Shown piece by piece: positions 16,639 to 26,379 of a DNA stretch of 31,136 nucleotides. Numbering within the stretch: position 1 is the first letter of the stretch; each line of letters starts with the position of its first letter. The stretch spans positions 1 to 31,136 of the forward strand of contig DXMU01000035.1 in assembly GCA_019414025.1 (NCBI GenBank). Direction: 5' to 3'. Origin of the DNA: Collinsella sp. GTDB lineage: Bacteria > Actinomycetota > Coriobacteriia > Coriobacteriales > Coriobacteriaceae. The notes beneath the pieces were generated by a model. That model was given only the letters and a program-made list of their open reading frames with translations. It did no database searches and was not told the DNA's origin. Both the position numbers and the translations under genes were made by a program.

Positions 16639-16639
<1 letters not shown>
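15491..16639 (-). CDS. prfB: Peptide chain release factor 2, no programmed frameshift
   Basis: 382 residues, one uninterrupted frame. It recognises UGA/UAA stop codons and triggers peptide release. The GGQ motif is intact (GPGGQGVNT, GGQ at 255-257), preceded by the RF signature GQGGLEAQDW. The E. coli frameshift position is replaced by SYLHLDEK in frame, with no internal TGA, so the autoregulatory +1 shift is absent. The codon-recognition tripeptide that is SPF in typical RF2 reads S210-P211-T212. The ATG overlaps the secA stop by one base (TAATG), so translation is coupled to secA. The domain order and length are otherwise normal. Confidence 0.95.
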
Positions 16640-19446
<2,807 letters not shown>

Positions 19447-19574
19447 GTGGTTTTCCTTTTTGGCCATCGCCCACGCCGTGCAGCTGCGGGCGAGTTAAAC
19501 ACAGATGATTGTACTTTAGCCAAACAAGGCGCGGCCTATACGGTCGACCTCGACCGCCACGTAATAACTATGAC

Positions 19575-19618
19575 CAACCTGCCGCAATGGAACAGGTTTA
19601 TTTTGGCAGGTTTTATCT
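19575..19618. repeat. 44-bp dispersed repeat, copy 2
   Basis: It matches 7445-7488 at about 37 of 43 positions, including an exact 15-base block ACAGGTTTATTTTGG, and its ends AACCTGCC/GGCAGGTT are inverted. It lies in the 19447-19752 gap between rpmE and secA. A partial echo, GGGGACAGGTT, occurs at about 19654. The remaining bases of that gap hold the rpmE terminator and the secA leader; no clear secA promoter is seen. Confidence 0.7.
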
Positions 19619-19675
19619 GAGCAAACGCCGTCTCTCTGCCATTTGGTGCCACGGGGACAGGTTAGCTTGCACCAA

Positions 19676-19715
19676 TAAAAGAAAAGGGCCGCGCACCCAA
19701 ATGGATGCACGGCCC
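19676..19715 (-). terminator. Intrinsic terminator after rpmE
   Basis: On the minus strand GGGCCGTGCA and TGCGCGGCCC form a 10-bp stem with a TCCATTTGGG loop, followed by TTTTCTTTT. It lies 37 bases after the stop. Confidence 0.92.
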
Positions 19716-19752
19716 TCATGCCATGAATGCGAGTGATTCCGCGGCGAGCTAT

Positions 19753-20178
19753 TTACTCAGCAGCCTCGGTGGTCTCGGCCTCGGCAGCGGCCTCCTCGAC
19801 GGGAGCCTCTGCGGGAGCCTCGGCGGCCTGCTTGGCAGCCTCCTCGGCAAACTTAGCAGCACGCTTGGCCTTCTCGGCAGCCTTAGCCTCAGCGGCGGCC
19901 TTGCGAGCGGCCTCGGCCTCAGCAGCCTTGGCAGCCTTGGCAGCCTTGGCCTCCTCGGCCTTCTTGAGCTGGGCGGCAGCGGCGCCACCGAACTTGTCGG
20001 CGAAGCGCTGGACGCGTCCACCGGTGTCGACGAACTTCTGCTGGCCGGTGTAGAACGGGTGGCACTCGTTGCAAAGCTCAACCTTCATCTCGGACACGGT
20101 AGCGTGCGTCTTGAAGGTGTTGCCGCAGGAGCACGTCACCGTGCACTCGACATACTGGGGATGGATACCCTGCTTCAT
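19753..20178 (-). CDS. rpmE: Ribosomal protein bL31 with long Ala/Glu/Lys tail
   Basis: 141 residues; ATG at 20178 with AAGGAG upstream. Residues 1-66 or so are a zinc-type L31 (MKQGIHPQYVECTVTCSCGN, CNECHPFYTGQQKFVDTGGRVQRF) with the Cys pairs CxC and CxxC in place. It is part of the 50S subunit and contributes to a bridge to the 30S. The remaining 75 residues are almost only Ala, Glu and Lys, with repeats of KAAKAAK and AEAPAEAPVEEA. They are predicted as a charged helix followed by an acidic disordered end. Normal L31 is about 70 residues. The gene has its own promoter, a hairpin leader and a terminator. Confidence 0.96.
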   Translation of the reverse strand: MKQGIHPQYVECTVTCSCGNTFKTHATVSEMKVELCNECHPFYTGQQKFVDTGGRVQRFADKFGGAAAAQLKKAEEAKAAKAAKAAEAEAARKAAAEAKAAEKAKRAAKFAEEAAKQAAEAPAEAPVEEAAAEAETTEAAE

Positions 20179-20228
20179 GGTAGGACTCCTTATTGGTCAG
20201 GCGCTGGTTACCGATCAGCGCATAAGGC

Positions 20229-20249
20229 GTCTTGGTTTCCGACCAAGAC
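20229..20249 (-). promoter_or_regulatory. rpmE 5' leader hairpin, possible ribosomal-protein autoregulatory leader
   Basis: A perfect 8-bp stem GTCTTGGT/ACCAAGAC with a 5-base loop lies in the roughly 75-base leader, about 50 bases before the rpmE ATG. It is not followed by T residues. Ribosomal-protein leaders for L31 are known in several bacterial groups. Whether this belongs to one is an inference. Confidence 0.45.
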
Positions 20250-20262
20250 AACAAACTCGGCT

Positions 20263-20291
20263 ATGGTACCACGGCGCCGCGTGTCCCACAA
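20263..20291 (-). promoter_or_regulatory. rpmE promoter
   Basis: On the minus strand the -35 is TTGTGG (20291-20286), the spacer is 17 bases and the -10 is TACCAT (20268-20263), with TG at the extended -10 position. It lies about 85 bases upstream of the ATG. Confidence 0.65.
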
Positions 20292-20372
20292 AAGGTTCAC
20301 GGTCTTTTCGGAACGACACGAATCTGACCCATCGAAACACATCTCCACCGTTCCTTCAACTGGGAAAATGCC

Positions 20373-20403
20373 GTCCCCGGGGCCTGAGAAGGGCCCCGGG
20401 GAC
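20373..20403. repeat. Strong GC hairpin adjoining the 68-bp repeat
   Basis: GTCCCCGGGGCC and GGCCCCGGGGAC are exact 12-bp inverted arms around TGAGAAG. It directly joins the left copy of the 68-bp repeat. The right copy lacks this exact hairpin and has a different GC-rich stem region upstream. Confidence 0.75.
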
Positions 20404-20470
20404 GTTCGACTGACTGCGGGAACGGCCTTTCCGCTCAATGTGTTCGGCTGAGATCGGAAATCAACCAAAC
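20403..20470. repeat. 68-bp direct repeat, left copy (island boundary)
   Basis: 65 of 68 positions match 28031-28098 in the same orientation. The two copies enclose the peptide/ABC-transporter island. The sequence between rpmE and the island (20292-20545) holds this repeat, the hairpin beside it, a small AACTGAAC/GTTCAGTT inverted repeat at 20468-20486 and a terminator. Confidence 0.85.
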
Positions 20471-20495
20471 TGAACTAGGTTCAGTTGACATGGTT

Positions 20496-20531
20496 AAAAA
20501 CGAGGGGCGACGCTTTTGCGTCACCCCTCGT
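20496..20531 (-). terminator. Intrinsic terminator of module 1
   Basis: On the minus strand ACGAGGGGTGACGC and GCGTCGCCCCTCGT form a 14-bp stem (one G-T/A-C position) with an AAAA loop, followed by TTTTT. It lies 14 bases after the stop of the small secreted protein. Confidence 0.92.
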
Positions 20532-20545
20532 CCCGGCCGGTTGCT

Positions 20546-20890
20546 TTAGTTGTACACACGGTAGTTACACTTGAACTGGGTTATGTGTCCATAGTTGGAG
20601 CGGTACCAACCCGACGTATAGCTGATTGCCTCTGCGCCTAGATAGTCGTAGCCCTTGTTGTAGCGAAGCTGACGGTAGGTCGTGTCGTACTCTGCTACGT
20701 AAAACGTGTCTCCAGAGAAGGCTTTGTACCGGTCCTTAACCGTCGAAGCCATGTACGCGGGTTCGACATCGCCTTTCTCCCCGTTGAGCGCATAGACGGG
20801 TGCCGCGATTCCGCATAAAGCCGTTGCCACGAGGATGGCGTAGACAGCCATGCGCGACGCATTGGACTTCAGCTGTTCAAATAGTTTCAT
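20546..20890 (-). CDS. Small secreted Tyr-rich protein (module 1 peptide)
   Basis: 114 residues from ATG at 20890, preferred over a GTG three codons earlier because GGGAGG is 8 bases upstream. A Sec signal peptide is clear: basic N-region, hydrophobic core MAVYAILVATALCGIAAP and a likely cleavage after Val-Tyr-Ala34. The mature 80 residues contain 13 Tyr, one Cys, many Lys/Arg and Asp, and the C-terminus SGWYRSNYGHITQFKCNYR. No family is recognised with confidence. The size, aromatic-rich export and tight link to an ABC-2 transporter recall lactococcin-972-type bacteriocins, but no diagnostic match is claimed. It begins one base after the transporter stop, so the two are translated together. 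Confidence 0.8.
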   Translation of the reverse strand: MKLFEQLKSNASRMAVYAILVATALCGIAAPVYALNGEKGDVEPAYMASTVKDRYKAFSGDTFYVAEYDTTYRQLRYNKGYDYLGAEAISYTSGWYRSNYGHITQFKCNYRVYN

Positions 20891-20891
20891 G

Positions 20892-22706
20892 TCATTCACC
20901 TCCCTCGTATGTATCGAGGTATTCCTGCTTGAGCGTCTGCGAGGACGACTTGATCTTTTCCACGAGCGTGCCGGCCTCGATGAAGTAGAACGAGTTGGTG
21001 AGGTCTGCCAGGTCGTCGAGCAGATGGCTTGAGATGAGCACGCTTCGTCCCCGCGCCACCTCGCTGCGCATCGCGTCGCAGGAGGTTTTCCGCTTTCCCG
21101 GATCGAGGCCGTTCAGCGGTTCATCGAGGATGAGGTACGGGCAATCGGTCGCTATCGCCATGGCAAGCTTTACCTGCTGCTTCATTCCTGTCGAGAGTTT
21201 ACGGGTCGGCTTGTCGAGATATGGGGAGATTCCGAGGGAGTCGCAGAGCGAGTCGATGTCGGCGGCCGATTTCCACGCCTCCCTAACGAAAGCAAGGTGC
21301 TCGAGGGCCGATAGCGTGGGGTAGAGATCCGTGTCGCCTGAAGAGCTCAGGTAGACGAGTTCTGCAAATTCGGCTGATCGACGTTGGCTGATTCCGTCTG
21401 CCGCCAGGCTTCCCGAGCGGATGCGGGTGGGAAATTGGCCCGACAGCGCTTCAAGAAGGGTGGTTTTCCCCGAGCCGTTGGGAGCAATGAGGCCCGCCGC
21501 CGTTCCCGGGCTCAGGAAAAGCGACCCGATTGAAAGTATCGTCGTGCTTCCGTATCCCACGCTCGCGTCCAGAAGCTCGATCCCATGGTGCTTTTTCGCG
21601 GGTCCAGGCTGTTTGGGCGAACGTGTCGCAACGGCGCCGACCGCAAAAAGGACCGCGACGTATGCCAGGGCCACGGCAAGCATCGATGCGCTGCCTGAAC
21701 CGGAGCCAATGAATTCTGTCGGGAAGCATCCTACGTAGCCCGTTGCCTCGATAGGCGAGAATACGGGCAGTGGCAGGAGCCCGAGCGCGGCGTTATGCCC
21801 TAGTGCCGAATCGGACAGTAACGGGAATGCCGGGGCCGCGACAAGCAGCGCGGAGGTAAGGGGGCCCGCGAGGACGCGCCTCGTTGCGGTCGATAGGACG
21901 GCGGAGCAAACGGATATCAAGGTTCCGCCCGCAAGCAGCGCGAGAAGCAGGGCCGTGAAGACGTTTCCCGCGGTCGTGGTGGTAAGCGCGCCGTCATGGA
22001 AGAAGGCGATCGGGTACCCAATTTGCCCGAAGCCGTTTAGGACCAAGGCGTAAATGCCCCCGGGTGCGAGGCCGGCGAGGAGCATCGCGGTCCCCGCGGC
22101 GATTATCGAAAACACGATCTGGATAAGGCGCCGGAATTTGGGCGCGGGCGCCTTTGCCGCCAGGGTCCCGGGCCTTGTGGCGCCGAGCGCGAGTATCGAC
22201 GAGAGAAGGAAGGGGATGAAGGGAAGGAAAGACGGCGCCGTGGCAATGGCGTAAGGCAGGAAGGAAAGGAATGGCAGGTCGTTTGCGGAGGCTGGGATAT
22301 CCGTGATGCCGGAGCTGCTCAGGGCACGGCAATACGCGAGGTCTGCGTCATTGGTCTCTTGGTCTCCCACGATGGACCCGGATTGGAAGCCTTCGTCCAT
22401 GAGCGCGTAGTAGCTCTCGGCAGAATCGAGAAAGGCGGCGTCGGTTTGAGCGGCGAGGGCGGCGTTCGCGTATCTTGCAAGCTCCGCGTCAGCTTGCTGC
22501 TCTGGCGATAGGTCTGTGCCGCTGGCCTGGGGCGCGCGCGTATTGAATGCGTCGACAAAGCCCTGCATGCCCTGCTTCATAAAGAAGGGGCCGTAGATGG
22601 GTGAATTGAACGCAATGGGGACGGAAAAGGCTGCAGCGAGAACGAGCGTAGAGATCCATACGGCCTTGTCTCTTAGGATTAGTTTGAGAAGAAGTCGACA
22701 GTACAT
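20892..22706 (-). CDS. ABC-2 type exporter, permease fused to ATPase (module 1)
   Basis: 604 residues. The N-terminal 370 or so are a membrane domain: a first hydrophobic segment near 12-32, an extracytoplasmic region of about 120 residues, then several segments from 155 to 375. The motif LNGFGQIGYPIAFF lies in a loop. Residues about 385-595 are an ATPase: Walker A GLIAPNGSGKTT, signature LSTGMKQQ, Walker B YLILDEP, and ISSHLLDD as H-loop. Permease-first fusion is less common than separate chains. It is probably a half-transporter that dimerises to move a peptide out of the membrane or cell. The start ATG at 22706 has only a weak AGGTG upstream. The last codons overlap the ribosome binding site of the secreted protein gene. 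Confidence 0.88.
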   Translation of the reverse strand: MYCRLLLKLILRDKAVWISTLVLAAAFSVPIAFNSPIYGPFFMKQGMQGFVDAFNTRAPQASGTDLSPEQQADAELARYANAALAAQTDAAFLDSAESYYALMDEGFQSGSIVGDQETNDADLAYCRALSSSGITDIPASANDLPFLSFLPYAIATAPSFLPFIPFLLSSILALGATRPGTLAAKAPAPKFRRLIQIVFSIIAAGTAMLLAGLAPGGIYALVLNGFGQIGYPIAFFHDGALTTTTAGNVFTALLLALLAGGTLISVCSAVLSTATRRVLAGPLTSALLVAAPAFPLLSDSALGHNAALGLLPLPVFSPIEATGYVGCFPTEFIGSGSGSASMLAVALAYVAVLFAVGAVATRSPKQPGPAKKHHGIELLDASVGYGSTTILSIGSLFLSPGTAAGLIAPNGSGKTTLLEALSGQFPTRIRSGSLAADGISQRRSAEFAELVYLSSSGDTDLYPTLSALEHLAFVREAWKSAADIDSLCDSLGISPYLDKPTRKLSTGMKQQVKLAMAIATDCPYLILDEPLNGLDPGKRKTSCDAMRSEVARGRSVLISSHLLDDLADLTNSFYFIEAGTLVEKIKSSSQTLKQEYLDTYEGGE

Positions 22707-22796
22707 TCAGAAGCACCTGCATTCCTCAAAGAATCGTTAGATTAAAAGTAACAGATTGAATGAAGATGCGCGCGGCGGGGGCGAGGCGAATGGCTG

Positions 22797-22830
22797 AACG
22801 GTATCGATATGCGGGTTTAACGGTATTATA
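22797..22830 (-). promoter_or_regulatory. Module 1 promoter region with two direct repeats
   Basis: A perfect TATAAT (22830-22825, minus) has a poor -35. Two copies of AACGGTAT (plus strand 22797-22804 and 22819-22826) are spaced 22 bp, two helical turns, and the second overlaps the -10. This arrangement suits a dimeric regulator on one DNA face. It lies between the module 2 ATPase stop and the module 1 transporter. Confidence 0.45.
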
Positions 22831-22859
22831 TTGACCACATAGATTTTTAACTTGCATTT

Positions 22860-23600
22860 CTACCCGCCCTTTTCGTAGAGTCGCCGATACGTGCTTAGCG
22901 CACCCTCGGCGCGTCCGGCAGGCTTTGCGAAATGGGATCCAGGAGACTTCGGCGCCGCATCATCTTGCGGAATGCTTCTAATGAGCCTCCCATCCTTCAA
23001 AAACAGAATCTCATCGCACAGCCTATCGACCGAATCCAAGATGTGGGATGACATAATGATGCACGTACCAGAATCGGCCAGCTTCCTGAGAATCTCGGAA
23101 TGCAAGTCCACCCTGCTGGGGTCGAGCGCGTTCATGGGCTCATCTAATAGAAGGTACCGCGCGCCCGTCGCATACGCAATCGCCAGGGTAAGCTGCTGCT
23201 TCATGCCCTGGCTCAGAGTGCGGATCCTCATCTTCGCGAACTCGCCTATCTGCGTTTGTTCCACTATCTCTTCGATATCGCGAGCATGCGGCCACATATC
23301 GCAAACCATCTTGAGGTGATCTTCCGCACGCAATCCGGGATACAGCAGCGTCCCCTCACCAGGTGCATAGAAGATCATAGAACGGACCTCTCTCGCACCC
23401 GTACCCTGCACCTCATCCAGAACGATGCTCCCGTCCACACGAGGACCCGGCAAACCTGCCATCGCACGCAGCAACGTCGTCTTTCCATGCCCGTTCGGAG
23501 CGACGAGACCGTAGACCGTACCCGGGGCAAACTCAGCGTTCACCGAATCTACGAGCACCTTCTTTCCATAAGAGATCGTCAGCGTTTGAAGGTCAATCAT
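22860..23600 (-). CDS. ABC transporter ATP-binding protein (module 2)
   Basis: 246 residues from ATG at 23600, chosen for AGGGG 9 bases upstream; an ATG at 23609 overlaps the permease stop (ATGA) and is an alternative. It has Walker A GLVAPNGHGKTT, signature LSQGMKQQ, Walker B YLLLDEP and H-loop MSSHILD. The C-terminal 40 residues (DDAAPKSPGSHFAKPAGRA) are a linker-like tail. It closely resembles the ATPase half of module 1 in motif wording (APNG, GMKQQ, LDEP), so the two modules share ancestry. It energises the permease encoded immediately upstream. Confidence 0.92.
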   Translation of the reverse strand: MIDLQTLTISYGKKVLVDSVNAEFAPGTVYGLVAPNGHGKTTLLRAMAGLPGPRVDGSIVLDEVQGTGAREVRSMIFYAPGEGTLLYPGLRAEDHLKMVCDMWPHARDIEEIVEQTQIGEFAKMRIRTLSQGMKQQLTLAIAYATGARYLLLDEPMNALDPSRVDLHSEILRKLADSGTCIIMSSHILDSVDRLCDEILFLKDGRLIRSIPQDDAAPKSPGSHFAKPAGRAEGALSTYRRLYEKGG

Positions 23601-23605
23601 CGAGA

Positions 23606-24226
23606 TCATCCCCTTTCGATCTTTGGAACACTCAGGCGCACCATCAACGGAGATACGGCGCCCAAGACCACCAGCAGAGCGCCCGATGCGCCGACGACCT
23701 CTCCAAAAGGCATCGCGTTCGTCCCTCGCCCAAGGAACCCAATCGTCCCCACCTGGGAAGCGGGATCAAACGAGGCGAATGGAGCCAGCAGCGCGACGCC
23801 CATGCCCACGCTTTCAACATGAGCGCTCAACGAACCCAACACCAAGAGAACCGCGCAAACCATTCCGGTGACAACGGGGTTGCGGCTAATCGCTGCTGTC
23901 AACGCAGCGACGACGGAAATCACGCCGTATGCCATGACCAGCAACGGAATACTGCACAACACCGCCTCCCCCACCATGGACGTTGTCGAAGCTCCCGCCC
24001 GAATGAGAGCGACGGGATACTCCGATCCACCCGCACCGTTCTTAATCACGGACACAACGACAGCGGGAACCATCGACACCAAAAGCAGCACCAAGCCAAG
24101 CAGGAGAGCCAGCGCAACAGCCGTCAGAAAACGCACATGCGCTGTTGCGGGGATCTGGAGAACCAGAAGGGAACGACACTGCAGGTGGGTGCACGCGAGC
24201 GATGTGACAGCCACGGGCAACAGCAA
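23606..24226 (-). CDS. ABC-2 permease, 3' part in the shifted frame (module 2)
   Basis: This frame continues the permease after the run of seven T: LLLPVAVTSLACTHLQCRSL, then several membrane segments to PKIERG. It carries the motif IKNGAGGSEYPVALIRAG, matching VKNGPGSPFYPIGYIQYA in the upstream part. By itself it lacks a credible start (only TTG inside the T-run and no ribosome binding site), so it should be read with the upstream frame as one protein of about 740 residues. Its stop overlaps an ATG of the ATPase gene (ATGA), a sign of a real, maintained gene end. Confidence 0.75.
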   Translation of the reverse strand: MLLPVAVTSLACTHLQCRSLLVLQIPATAHVRFLTAVALALLLGLVLLLVSMVPAVVVSVIKNGAGGSEYPVALIRAGASTTSMVGEAVLCSIPLLVMAYGVISVVAALTAAISRNPVVTGMVCAVLLVLGSLSAHVESVGMGVALLAPFASFDPASQVGTIGFLGRGTNAMPFGEVVGASGALLVVLGAVSPLMVRLSVPKIERG

Positions 24227-25827
24227 AAAAAGGAGGGAAGCGCTGCCTGGAGATACGAAAGGAGGATTAATGGGGGCATCTTCGTACTTAACTCGTAAAC
24301 CTTGGGGTCCGGCAAGCTCGCGATCGACTCAAGCAGAAGGGCGCGCGCCTCCGCACGAGAAGGAGTCTCCGGCTCGATTCCGATCGATTGCAGGAGAGTC
24401 GCATCTGCCGCGCCCAGCTCACCTCGAGCGCGCTCGTACGTCGCAAGGCTTCGAAACCCCTCCGCAGGCATAGGCGCGTACACGAAACCCGAAAGAGCAT
24501 CCCGCATGTCTTCCAGGGCCGCTTTGCCCTCGACGTCCATATTCGCAGCGTTCTGCTCTAGATACCGATCTATTGAACGGAGCTCCCCATCCCTATACCG
24601 AACAGCGGAAACGTTATCAGCGTCAGGAAACATCTCGACCAGAGCCGGGGCCAGCATCGTCGTCGACATTGCAATCGCGCATACGGCGAGGGTAGGAGAA
24701 CGCAGGAGCAGTTTCCCCATCGTTCTTACGTATGCAACGGCGGAGGCACAAGCGCTCGAACGAGTTGCCGTTCTCGATGCAGTGAAGGAACCTCTCTCAA
24801 GACAAATCGGGGATATCGGGCACGCGCAGCCGCTCTTTCCAGCAACGCAAAGCAGGCTAATTGCCAGCACCTCGATCCCGATTGCGCATACGAGGGCAAT
24901 CGCGCCACGCTCGAAGCAAAGTCCAGGCAGATTCACTATCTGCGTTGTCGGGTACGGGCTATAGGCGCCGACGGTCAACTCAGTGTTCGCATACGTAAGG
25001 GGATTCAACAGGGCGAACTCACGTAAAGCGATGGATCTTCCGTAATACCCGGGAACCATCGTCACCCCCATCAGGGCACATACGAACACGATTCCAAGCG
25101 TAGGGTTATTGGCAATCTTCACGGCAAGGTGAACGACAAGCGAGATGAACGCTGCCACCAAGAATTGCAAGATGGCCGTCTGCGCGAACACCAGCCAAGC
25201 CGGTTTGATAACCGGAGTCGCATATTGAATGTAGCCTATCGGATAGAACGGCGAGCCCGGGCCATTCTTCACAAGCGCGGCGATTATCCCTGGAAGATTG
25301 ATGGCGAGGACGGCAAGCATTGCAAAAACACTCGCCCATACGCTCGATGCAACAAGTCTACCCAGCTCGCCCATTGGTGCCTGGATGATGAGCTTTTCAC
25401 GTTTGTTAAGACGCGCGGCAAGGAACGAGACGGCAACGGCCGTTGCGACCCATAGCAAGTACTCCTTCGATCCGTCATAATAGGTGTACTCTCCATCCGA
25501 TATCTGCAGAAACGGAAGTAGGGGAGAGAGCGGTGCCAAGATAAGACGTCCCGCGGCAAGAGGGTACAGAAGCGCGCGCATGCTTGATGAAGAGGTATAG
25601 ACACCGTCCTCCCCCGCATTCACAAGCGCATCCGCATAGGATGCTGACAATTCCTGCTCAACACGGGTTATTCCCGACTCGAGGTATTCGACCCGTCCGT
25701 CGATGCCAGCCGCGCTCCTGAAGACGGGCAGAGCACAAAGAACCATCAACGCAACAACGACAACACAGAGCGACCTGGAGGAGAGAAGCGACCTAAAGAT
25801 CGCCTTCGAGATTTTGAGCATATTCAT
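24124..25827 (-). CDS. ABC-2 permease, 5' part ending off-frame (module 2)
   Basis: 567 residues from ATG at 25827, with AAGG 6 bases upstream; the first 534 are the real permease and the last 33 (starting CCCPWLSHRS) are out of frame. Hydrophobic segments lie at about 15-35, then four or more between 125 and 350. A second copy of the same plan begins near 375 (VRTMGKLLLRSPTLAVCAIAM), with an extracytoplasmic domain of about 150 residues in each half. The protein is thus an internal duplication, probably providing both membrane halves in one chain. Without the -1 shift, the last membrane segments are lost. It lies 66 bases after the secreted peptide gene. Confidence 0.8.
   Translation of the reverse strand: MNMLKISKAIFRSLLSSRSLCVVVVALMVLCALPVFRSAAGIDGRVEYLESGITRVEQELSASYADALVNAGEDGVYTSSSSMRALLYPLAAGRLILAPLSPLLPFLQISDGEYTYYDGSKEYLLWVATAVAVSFLAARLNKREKLIIQAPMGELGRLVASSVWASVFAMLAVLAINLPGIIAALVKNGPGSPFYPIGYIQYATPVIKPAWLVFAQTAILQFLVAAFISLVVHLAVKIANNPTLGIVFVCALMGVTMVPGYYGRSIALREFALLNPLTYANTELTVGAYSPYPTTQIVNLPGLCFERGAIALVCAIGIEVLAISLLCVAGKSGCACPISPICLERGSFTASRTATRSSACASAVAYVRTMGKLLLRSPTLAVCAIAMSTTMLAPALVEMFPDADNVSAVRYRDGELRSIDRYLEQNAANMDVEGKAALEDMRDALSGFVYAPMPAEGFRSLATYERARGELGAADATLLQSIGIEPETPSRAEARALLLESIASLPDPKVYELSTKMPPLILLSYLQAALPSFFCCCPWLSHRSRAPTCSVVPFWFSRSPQQRMCVF
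24225..24231 (-). other. Seven-T run: -1 frameshift or slippage site in the permease
   Basis: The minus strand reads TCC-TTT-TTT-TGC in the upstream frame. Moving back one base after the second TTT gives TTG-CTG-TTG-CCC and joins the two permease frames without loss. The possible causes are ribosomal -1 shift, polymerase slippage, a true one-base deletion or an assembly error. Confidence 0.8.
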
Positions 25828-25860
25828 CGCCAACCTTAACCTCATCCAGTCGGAACAGAG

Positions 25861-25883
25861 GGGCCGAACAAAATGCTCGGCCC
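25861..25883 (-). terminator. Hairpin between module 2 peptide and permease
   Basis: GGGCCGA and TCGGCCC pair around a 9-base loop, 10 bases after the peptide stop. There is no T-tract (CTCTGTT follows). It could reduce read-through or protect the peptide mRNA, so that peptide is made in excess over transporter. Confidence 0.45.
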
Positions 25884-25893
25884 TTCCTCGCAT

Positions 25894-26259
25894 CTAGTAG
25901 GTGCTATAGACAAATTGCCATTTATCAGTTGTGCCAAGAACACCACAGGAGCACATTGCAGCGAGGCGGGATTCCCTATGATGCGCGGATCGGCGATAGC
26001 CATTTCGGTAGGAGATCGTCTTGTAAGAGATGTTGAACATCGAGATGCTGTGCCCGCTTACGCCGCGAGGACAGCTGTAGCTCCAGTAGGTATCGACGAC
26101 GTCGTCCGTATACCCGAGGGGCTCAACGAGGGCACACTGGCTGCTCTCCTGGGAAGGAGGCATCGGGGTATCCGCAAAAGCGGGGGCTCCCGGCAGCAAC
26201 AAACAAAGAGCGAGGCCGAGGAAAACCAAGAGCTTACACGACTTAACAGTACTGAACAT
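25894..26259 (-). CDS. Small secreted Cys/Tyr-containing protein (module 2 peptide)
   Basis: 121 residues from ATG at 26259, chosen for GGAGAGG just upstream. The signal peptide is MFSTVKSCK + LLVFLGLALCLLLPG, with likely cleavage after Ala-Phe-Ala29. The mature 92 residues have four Cys, eight Tyr, two Trp and a basic stretch YRNGYRRSAHHRESRLA, and end WQFVYSTY. The four Cys could form two disulfides outside the cell. It shares with the module 1 protein the export signal, aromatic richness and position beside an ABC-2 transporter, but little sequence. A bacteriocin-like role (lactococcin-972 type layout: secreted peptide, large membrane protein, ATPase) is an inference. Confidence 0.8.
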   Translation of the reverse strand: MFSTVKSCKLLVFLGLALCLLLPGAPAFADTPMPPSQESSQCALVEPLGYTDDVVDTYWSYSCPRGVSGHSISMFNISYKTISYRNGYRRSAHHRESRLAAMCSCGVLGTTDKWQFVYSTY

Positions 26260-26307
26260 AATCCTCTCCAATCTAGAGGGGTTTCGGTTGCAGTATGCTG
26301 TGATTAC

Positions 26308-26341
26308 TTGCCGGCAAAGTCAATTTAACATAAACTGTTAA
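26308..26341 (+). promoter_or_regulatory. Divergent control region with palindrome over the -10
   Basis: On the plus strand TTGCCG (26308-26313), 17 bases and TAAACT (26331-26336) form a candidate promoter for the DUF2975-HTH pair. An inverted repeat TTAACA-n5-TGTTAA (26325-26341) covers the -10. On the minus strand TTGACT nearby could serve as -35 for the peptide gene. A regulator bound here could control both directions. Confidence 0.5.
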
Positions 26342-26379
26342 AAAGTAACCTGAGTTTTTTAAATTCTTCGGAGGTTATT

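Noticed and set aside
20208..20468. Minus-strand frame beginning VDFRSQPNTLSG, partly repeated at 27977-28222
   Set aside because: The shared peptide comes only from the 68-bp DNA repeat; there is no ribosome binding site, and the frames also cross a hairpin and the rpmE promoter.
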